Position numbers and translations under genes: made by a program
Notes under the pieces: generated by a model
Told to the model about the DNA's origin: nothing
Databases searched by the model: none
Seen by the model: only the letters and a program-made list of their open reading frames with translations
Shown: positions 57,351 through 64,000 of the stretch, in pieces
How the letters are laid out: every line of letters begins with the position of its first letter
How positions within the stretch are numbered: position 1 is the stretch's first letter
DNA from: Phycomyces blakesleeanus NRRL 1555(-)
Lineage: Eukaryota > Mucoromycota > Mucoromycetes > Mucorales > Phycomycetaceae
DNA: 64,000 bases
NCBI RefSeq assembly: GCF_001638985.1
Contig: NW_017265155.1
Coordinates: 124,001-188,000 of the forward strand
Direction of reading: 5' to 3'

Positions 57351-58646
57351 AGTACTATGATATTGATGAATACATATATATATATTAATTGATTCTTTTA
57401 ATCAAAGAGTATTAACCTGCTTTGTATTAATATTGTTATGTCTGATTTCTACTTTTGAAAAAACAGAAGACAGATTATCTGCAATTCTCAAAATCTATCA
57501 AGATCTCTAATGAGCATGTGGGCAATCTTGACAACTAAATTGTACTTGACGCATATATTTTTCTGTCCATTCTTCTCAAGTTACTTACTTTTGTCAACTT
57601 TGCTGATTCGTATTTTATTAATACAAGCCTTGATAGTTATTAAGTATGTTTTTTTAAAGACGTTTGATAATTTAGATCTTGTAAAAAAATGAAATTAAAA
57701 AAGACTTACAAAATAAAAAAACAACAATGTATTAAAAAGTAGACACCGTCATTACTTTTTGGTGGCAAAAACTTCTTTAATTTCAGATTAAAAATATAAG
57801 TAATCTGTAGATCATGTTTGTCTCTTTCCCAGTTTTGTAGTCTGATAAGCAGTTTCATATACTATATTTATCTAAAATAACCTTCTGGCTTAAAAGTAGA
57901 ACAGTTATATTTGAATATCAGCTTCTGAGCACTAAAATAGATTTAACACATACTAAACTTAGTAAGTCTGTGTCAGACTTTTCTAAGTTACAAGTTTTGG
58001 GCAGAAAGTTATGAGTATCAAAAAATACCCGAATTTTTTTCCACAGTGTAAGTCACAGAATCAATACCACTGGAGATTGTCAAGTTTATAACTAGTTTTT
58101 AAATAGAAAATAAAGATGTTTTTTATTAATTATATTTTTTGACTATTTGTATAAAATGATATTTTATTTTTAGCTAAAAGAATAGCTATAATAATATGTC
58201 TTAGATACTTATTGACTAGTAATATTTCCTACAAGTATATTCACTATATTAAACATCTAAAACATATATGAAAGACCAATTGGCAAAATCAAAATCTTTT
58301 ATCCTAAAAAGTCAATTATTACTGATTGCCTGTAACTTCCAATTTTGGTTACCAATATCAACTCTGACATAAAAAGGTTTCACTACAGCAAGATGAATGG
58401 CAGTTGGGCCGAAAGTAGGCACATAACTGCTATTTTTTTTTAGTTGAAACCTACTAAAATCTCTGCTATTTGTTGTAGAATAATAATATCATTGGTAGAA
58501 ATTTAAAAAAGTAACATGAAAACACTTTTTTTGTTGCTGTACAATATTTTCAATAATGTAAAAAATGTTTGTAAGCTGTAATGACCACTTTGAATACTAA
58601 AATATATGTTTTATTGAATATCAAGGATGTCAATAATTATTAAGAT
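57351..58646. other. AT-rich stretch, possible CACTA-derived scrap
   Basis: No gene. At 58382-58481, CACTACAGCAA and GCTATTTGTTGTAG resemble the ends of the CACTA element at 38293-43537, spaced about 100 bp apart. The frame at 57510..57692 is not supported. Confidence 0.35.
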
Positions 58647-59179
58647 TGTTGTGGTGGTTGAAGTTGAAGAAGTTTTTAAGAGGAAGAATTGAAGATTTGA
58701 GATTAGGAACGAAGATTTGTGAGAACTTGTGTAGGTTTTGTTTATTGAGAAAAGATTTTGTATCAAAGTTTGACGAGGTTCCTACACTAAACTACTACTG
58801 CTATTTATATTATTTTGGATTGGGAAAATTATATGACTGGGGTCAGGTAATCGATCCTATCTGAGCCTTAATCAGAGCAACATGATCTTGGGATAATTAA
58901 TGTATGATTAATTATATAAATGTGTGTAGTCCCAATGAAGTATTAACATCGAAAGTAAATGTGTTTACAAGTTATAATTATGCTTATAATAATCCACTGA
59001 TATATCCCATATTATGGTGATATCATCATATGAAATATAATCACTATCATGCATGCTAAACCTGTGTGTTAAATAATAAAATAATCGGTAGACACCTTTG
59101 ACTGGAATAGCTGAGGCCTTATATTATTTCCTTCAGACTTATTCTCAATTACAGCAGTAGTCAATACTCATTTACAACA
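58647..59179 (-). mobile_element. Solo LTR, family 1, copy F
   Basis: 533 bp in reverse orientation, TGTTGTGG...ACAACA, with perfect AAGAT duplications. It lies between the two inverted family 3 LTRs. Confidence 0.95.
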
Positions 59180-59677
59180 AAGATTAATAATTTTTAGAAT
59201 GTGTGAACAAAATAGTAACATAACTACCATTTTTTATTTTTTAAACTATGTTCTTTTTTTTTTAGATATTCTTTTCATCTTGATGAATTGGCAACTTGAT
59301 TTTATTTAAATTGCATAATGGCATATAAAGCATGTAGAAAATGAAGAGAAAAGCATAAGGTGTATAGAGAATAGAAAAAAACGAAGTATATAAAGAAGAA
59401 AAGAAAGACAGGGCATATAGAGATTAAAAAAAACATAAGATATAAAGAGAATTAAAAAAAGAATATAAGATATAAGAAGGATATAAAAAATATAAAAGAT
59501 ATAAAGATATAGAGCATATAGAAAAATAAGATCAAAATAAAAAGAATTACAGAATGAAAAGATTGCCTTTAATAATGTATATGTTGTTGTTAAAGATATA
59601 ATAGGGCGCAATTACATAAAACTGGTTTCCATTTGGTGGGTATTAGATCAGACCAACTTGATGACAAATGTCATTTA
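59180..59677. repeat. Degenerate A/G-rich tandem repeats
   Basis: 59310-59570 is built from AAGATATAAAGAG- and GCATATAGAGA-like units. The minus-strand frame over it is low complexity (Phe/Tyr/Ile/Leu) and is not considered a gene. Confidence 0.6.
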
Positions 59678-60220
59678 TGTGGTGATCCAGACACTCGGAT
59701 GTTGGATTTATCACATATAAGAACATATTCATATTGGGATAGCGTAGTAGCTATCATCTTGTCAGTATAAAATATATATAAACGATTAAGTAATCAGCCC
59801 AATAATTATTACAGTTAGTACTGTAGATAATATCTTAAAGATTGTTAAGATAATTATATCATACTGCCGGGTAAACTGTGTCAGATCGATATGGAGCTAA
59901 TTTAGTAGGAAGTCCTAAAGCTCTAGTATAAAAGAGAAAAGAATAGCTAAGAGCTAAAGAAGTACGATTTATGACTTGATGTCATAATTGTAACACCGAC
60001 ACTAGTTAAGCAGTAAATACACTCTAATAACCAAATATAGTAAAGGAAGAAAGCCTTAAGAAACTAAGACGTAATGACAAGAGCAGATTGTGTTTTCTTA
60101 TAAAAAGGGACACTTTTTATTTATGAATAAAGACAACTTATATACAGTCTCAAAGTATTTCTATACGTCTCGATTATCAAATATTTTATTTTTCTATTGT
60201 TTCGTACCTGAAATACCACA
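59678..60220 (+). mobile_element. Solo LTR, family 3, copy 2
   Basis: 543 bp, TGTGGT...ACCACA, flanked by perfect 5-bp duplications ATTTA. A TATAAAAG box near 59925 and AATAAAG near 60125 give the orientation. Confidence 0.92.
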
Positions 60221-60508
60221 ATTTACACTTATAACGGCATAAGTTGGTTGCATTTGGTGATCTAGTGTGTGAGTGCTTTGTGACCGTTGTTTGACAATAG
60301 ATACTGATCAGGCATGGCAAGTTATATCATATTTCTTTATGACCTCTACAAAAGCAAGAAAGTGTGGGAAGCCATGGAAATCTACATGTTGAAAGTAGAA
60401 CTGTACTGTACTGACGAGCCAGCTGTGAACAATTATATTATGTCTGCTAAAATAAATAAATAAATAGAATATAAGCAACTTTTGACCGTATATCAAAAAA
60501 TATTATAT

Positions 60509-61057
60509 TCACTTTCTATAGGGGCAAGTAAACATCACGTAATGGTTGCCACGGCTGGTCTCGTTTTTCTTTCTTTGGTACATGCATAAGGAATATACAG
60601 TCGAGTCTATCCACAGACATGCAGCTACAACAACAACAGAGTCACCAAACTTGTGGCCAGTCAAGCCTGTTGTTCTCCGGTAGTATTTTAATAAAGCTTC
60701 CTTCACACTAGGGCCGCCTACACCTTCCACCAAATCATTGTTCAAATTAACAAACTGATGAAATGGCTCCCACAACTGCGCACCACTAGGATCATTAGGA
60801 AGGTCCATGTAGCTCTCTCTTCCATACAGCTTTAGCCGAATGAGGTTGATTTTATCACAGATGCTGATTGCCATGCTGGTATAATTGTGAATTGCAAATT
60901 GCTTGACAAGAAAACTGGCGTTTTGGCCACCCTTTGATTTGGATTTTATTAATTTTGAGAAGATGCCAATTACTCTCTCTATTGAGTGAGTGGAGTAGCA
61001 TTGCAAGGAGCCTTGCTGCTTGATGTTATAGGGTATACGGACCAGGTAATGTTGCAC
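60509..61057 (-). pseudogene. C-terminal fragment of a CACTA Tnp2-like transposase (family B, copy 2)
   Basis: An open frame reads QHYLVRIPYNIKQQGSLQCY, THSIERVIGIFSKLIKSKSK and SYMDLPNDPSGAQLWEPF. The first blocks align with the HLLQHYPTMIEVYGPPRAYS and VKRVIGEYLRAIKSNLAI region of the transposase at 39748-43206, giving the same family. The catalytic N-terminal part is missing; the fragment stops 150 bp from the family 2 LTR at 61211. Confidence 0.6.
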
Positions 61058-61210
61058 TGGTCAGAAAACACTACGAGACAGAGTATTATTCTGGACTTGT
61101 TGGTATAAAAACGAGTGCCAGTTCTTGAAGTATCTATTATTAATATTTAAAAAATAGTAATAATCAGCTATTTGTAATGATAATATATGGGACGTATAAT
61201 AACTTACGAC

Positions 61211-61601
61211 TGTTGTATCCAACATAATCATAGATTCAAATAGAGCGCACAGACAATAAGACAAAGACATATTGAATAAGCGACCAGTATCAATTATACA
61301 TTATTTCTCACACTATCATTAAATAAAGAATATACCAATAACAAGGTCACACACCTTAGTCAACATCACTAATCACTCAAACAAGAGCGTGGGTAATAAC
61401 TTAACAATATATTATCTATGATATAAGAAAACAGACATCACATGATATACTCATATCATTATCCTAAATACACACGCAATGTCTATATAAACTCACATAG
61501 CAAATAGCAATAGAAGATCATCTCTCTTTTCATCAATAAACAAAGTCTCACCGTACTTCTCATCTGCACTTTGTTTTTCTTTCTTTTCTAAAAATATAAC
61601 A
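61211..61601 (+). mobile_element. LTR family 2, copy 2
   Basis: 391 bp, TGTTGTATCC...ATATAACA, homologous to 44752-45154 in opposite orientation. TATATAAAC at about 61483 and AATAAAC at about 61537 give the orientation. Flanks ACGAC and CTGGC do not match, and the following TGGCATCC could be a worn primer-binding site; so this may be the end of a larger lost element. Confidence 0.7.
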
Positions 61602-61649
61602 CTGGCATCCTAATAATAATAACAAATAGTTCATAAACAATACATTGAT

Positions 61650-63205
61650 ATTTATAGTAGTTTTACTGCTCTTCAGGCCATTGACCAAAGGTCACACTTA
61701 GCATGCCAGTGTGTGGCAAAATATGCCACAAATTTGACGTGGCCAGCAAATCTGGAAACAAATTCCTCGTATTGCTAGTTAAATGCCTCCTTACTTCTGG
61801 CATGCATCAGCAAGTTGAGAGCCACCCGATCTGCATCCTGTTCACGCTTGCTTTTGTGGGTGGCTCCAGTAATTTTTACCTACAGTATTAGTTAAATATA
61901 AATAATTATTAGTAATATTTAAGAATAAGTATATTAACATAATTTACATCTTTTTTGATGTGCATCTCCCGTGCTCTCTTAATGTGCCAGTGGCACAAAA
62001 GGACCTGGACAGATTGGCCAAAGACTTCCTCCAAGGCACCAATCTCAACTGGGCTGCAGTCAATCATCCCGCACTTGACACGCAGGCTACAGTTGGATTT
62101 AACCCAATTGAGCCATTGCAACAAGGTTGTGATAAACTCTGCGTTTGTTACAAAGAAGCAAACAGGAACACCCTTGTTGGTAACGTTGCTTCTCACAACT
62201 ATCATATACAGATACGAGTGCTTGCTAGAATCTACCAAAGATTTACAGGTCTTGTGAGTTGAGTCAATGCACTACTCATCCGCTGACTCGAGAATCTGTT
62301 GAACAGTTAGTAATATTTTATTTTAAATGATTATTAAATTAAATAATATACCTTCTTCTGTCAAGGAGAGATCCACGAAACAAGGTATGGCTCATTACCT
62401 TCATGGAAGACAATGTGAACCAGGTAGTTCTTTTCTTTTCCAAGAACTCAATCCATTGCTCAACGCTTGTCTTGTCAATGGCATTTTGTCTTAAAAGGTT
62501 GTTCAGACGTGCATTGATGACGTTTTGAACATCATAATAGTTAATGCGAAGAGACATTGGGAAGCTGACAATATCAATACCTCCTTCGAGCTATAACACA
62601 ATTAAGTTAGTAATTAAGATAAAAGAAAACAAATTTATTAACTCATCCAAGTGCTGAGGGTTGATTTGAAGCAAAGTTTTGATTGCCTTCCAATTCATGT
62701 TGTTGTCTACATGGGAGACAATCCACTGCTTGACCTCAGATGGGAGTCTTGACCACACCATCTCTTGAACCTTTTCAGACTGGTGGGTTACATGCTGCTA
62801 CAGGTAATCTACCTGGACACTCCCATCATGCAAGGTTTTCTTGGTAATCTTGGCTTTGCAGCCATCCTTGATGGATTCAGTTCGAACCCTCTTTGCTTTT
62901 GGCTTTCCAGCCATTTCTTGAACCTTGGTCTTCTTGAGGAAGCCTTGGTGGTCACAGACAAAGTATACAGCTGATACAACGTCTCTAGGACTAGCTGTAC
63001 CAGTAGCCTGGGAAAAGTGAGTGTTGGTTACATTCCAGTTGGAATTTCTCTTGGCCGAGTTTTCAAACCAAACAGTAAATTTCTTTTCATCAGCAAAAGT
63101 CTTGGTGACTTTGGGATTGGCCATCTTGTAATCTGGGGCGATTTGGATCATATGATCATCATTAATGTCATTGATGGATAATCGGGTGTGGTTGGAGTTG
63201 CTCAT
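61650..63205 (-). pseudogene. Mutator-like (MULE) transposase, broken
   Basis: Start ATG at 63205 (MSNSNHTRL). An N-terminal FAR1-like region (FADEKKFTVWFENSAKRNSN, YFVCDHQGFLKKTKV) is followed by LPSEVKQWIVSHVDNNMNWK, then the MULE core: IDSTHKTCKSLVDSSKHSYL (first D), CFFVTNAEFITTLLQWL, GMIDCSPVEIGALEEVFG (second D) and the C-x2-H motif LLCHWHIKRARE. A weak C-terminus (VKFVAYFATHWHAKCDLWSM) reaches about 61650. In-frame stops: TAG after VDYL, TAG after ESADE, and others near 61780. It lies between family A and family B transposase relics on the same strand and has probably inserted among them. Confidence 0.75.
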
Positions 63206-63375
63206 TATGAGTACAAAGGTTTTGAATACAGGGGAAAGTGTAAGTGAAGGAAAAGATGTACCTGAAATAATAAAAACAATAATAATAACAAAAAATGCCA
63301 AACCAAAAAAAATCTGGTGAGTCCAAGAAATGTAAGACTGCTTCCAGTTTTGAGATTTTAAACTTATTGGGATTT

Positions 63376-64000
63376 TCAGTCGTCGGCTTTCATATAAGAA
63401 AAGCCTTTTCCAATCTTCAATGTCAGCTTTGTATAATCCCTCAGAAGGACCATTGTCTCTGCGATTTTTTCCATGGCAGCAAACTCTTTGGCTCCAATTG
63501 TTTTCTTATTAACCCACTGGTCCATCATTCTCTTTGGCATCCCCAGGAATAAATTATGCATGGGATCAATGATCGTTCCACGTACTAGATCAAAGTATAC
63601 AAGGCGTTGCAACTGCGACCATTGAACACCATATTCAACCTCCAGCTGGTGCCTTTCTGAGGGTGTACTCGCACTCTTCCACTCCTTAGCATGCAACCTG
63701 TTCTCTACACCATTACGAATATTCCAAAGAGATTAATCAAATCCACTGAAGTCCACCTGATTTGTGTTGGGCAATCTGGGGAACTGGGTTGTACACTTGT
63801 AGCACACACATGTACTATTGTGGGCTGTAAATCCACTTGTTTTCTTGGCAGCAGAGATGTCACACGCAACCATCAGCAAGGCAGCACAGACATTAGCACC
63901 AGAAGGGCACTCGTAGGTTGGGACTTGCATTCCAACATACAACTGTTTCATCTCGTCTACCATGGGCTTGAGATAGTTATTTATCTCCTCGCATCTTGGC
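63376..64000 (-). pseudogene. Tnp2/Plavaka-like transposase fragment (family A, copy 2), runs off the window
   Basis: Contains VCAALLMVACDISAAKKTSG, CVCYKCTTQFPRLPNTNQVD, then after a stop (FDxSLWNIRN) HAKEWKSASTPSERHQLEVE, GTIIDPMHNLFLGMPKRMMD and IGKGFSYMKADD. These blocks line up with the copy at 26592-29409. Homology ends at about 63360 after a TGA in place of the Trp codon seen in copy 1. The 5' part is beyond position 64000. Confidence 0.75.

Noticed and set aside
58646..58864. 72-codon frame (also at 48521-48736 on the other strand)
   Set aside because: It falls inside family 1 solo LTRs and recurs only because the LTR is repeated; not a gene.
59306..59611. Minus-strand 101-codon frame
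   Set aside because: Translation of degenerate A/G-rich tandem repeats.
1..64000. CRISPR array, prophage, operon or bacterial origin
   Set aside because: Spliceosomal introns, poly-A tails and eukaryotic transposons show nuclear eukaryotic DNA; no regularly spaced short repeats were seen.

Overview
The window looks like nuclear DNA of an early-diverging filamentous fungus, most likely Mucoromycota (a Mucorales or Phycomyces-like genome). The evidence is an AT-rich background, many short GT-AG introns of about 45-80 nt, fungal housekeeping genes, and transposase families that I associate from memory with Mucoromycota and Glomeromycota. No species can be named from the sequence alone.

Positions 1-18300 are an ordinary gene-dense segment. 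In order it holds: the 3' end of an unrecognised gene; a probable minus-strand gene with a galactose-binding-like C-terminus; ARO7 chorismate mutase (minus, with a 22-nt microexon); a 16-exon VPS3/TGFBRAP1-type CORVET subunit (plus) with what looks like a minor-spliceosome (U12) intron; FMN1 riboflavin kinase (minus), divergent from a NASP/Sim3/Hif1 histone chaperone; a possible 66-aa three-exon gene; a cysteine-rich single-pass membrane protein; an SPF30/SMNDC1 Tudor splicing factor; and an SDS3/BRMS1-type Rpd3 complex subunit. For the main host genes (ARO7, VPS3, FMN1, NASP, the membrane protein, SPF30, SDS3) the exons were joined by hand and sum to a multiple of three.

Positions 18300-64000 are almost gene-free and packed with mobile DNA. 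An apparently intact two-ORF L1-like LINE (19024-24225) opens the region and is visibly more GC-rich than its surroundings. It is followed by decayed DDE transposase genes of at least three families, a CACTA element with terminal repeats and a 3-bp target duplication (38293-43537), a PIF/Harbinger element (53067-56131), and a MULE relic (61650-63205). There is one tRNA-Glu(CTC) gene at 46380-46451.

The most informative structure in this half is a set of solo LTRs. Six copies of a ~532-bp LTR (TGTTGT...ACAACA) lie in 29 kb, each flanked by perfect or near-perfect 5-bp duplications, with no internal retrotransposon region. Three of them interrupt other transposons, and one is itself interrupted by the Harbinger element, so relative insertion ages can be read directly. 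Two further LTR families and a tandem LTR-like pair beside the tRNA gene are present. The inverted pair of family 3 LTRs differs mainly by CpG to TpG/CpA changes, which points to methylation-linked decay. An intact L1-like element next to a 40-kb transposon-rich block would fit a pericentromeric location, but that is inference only.
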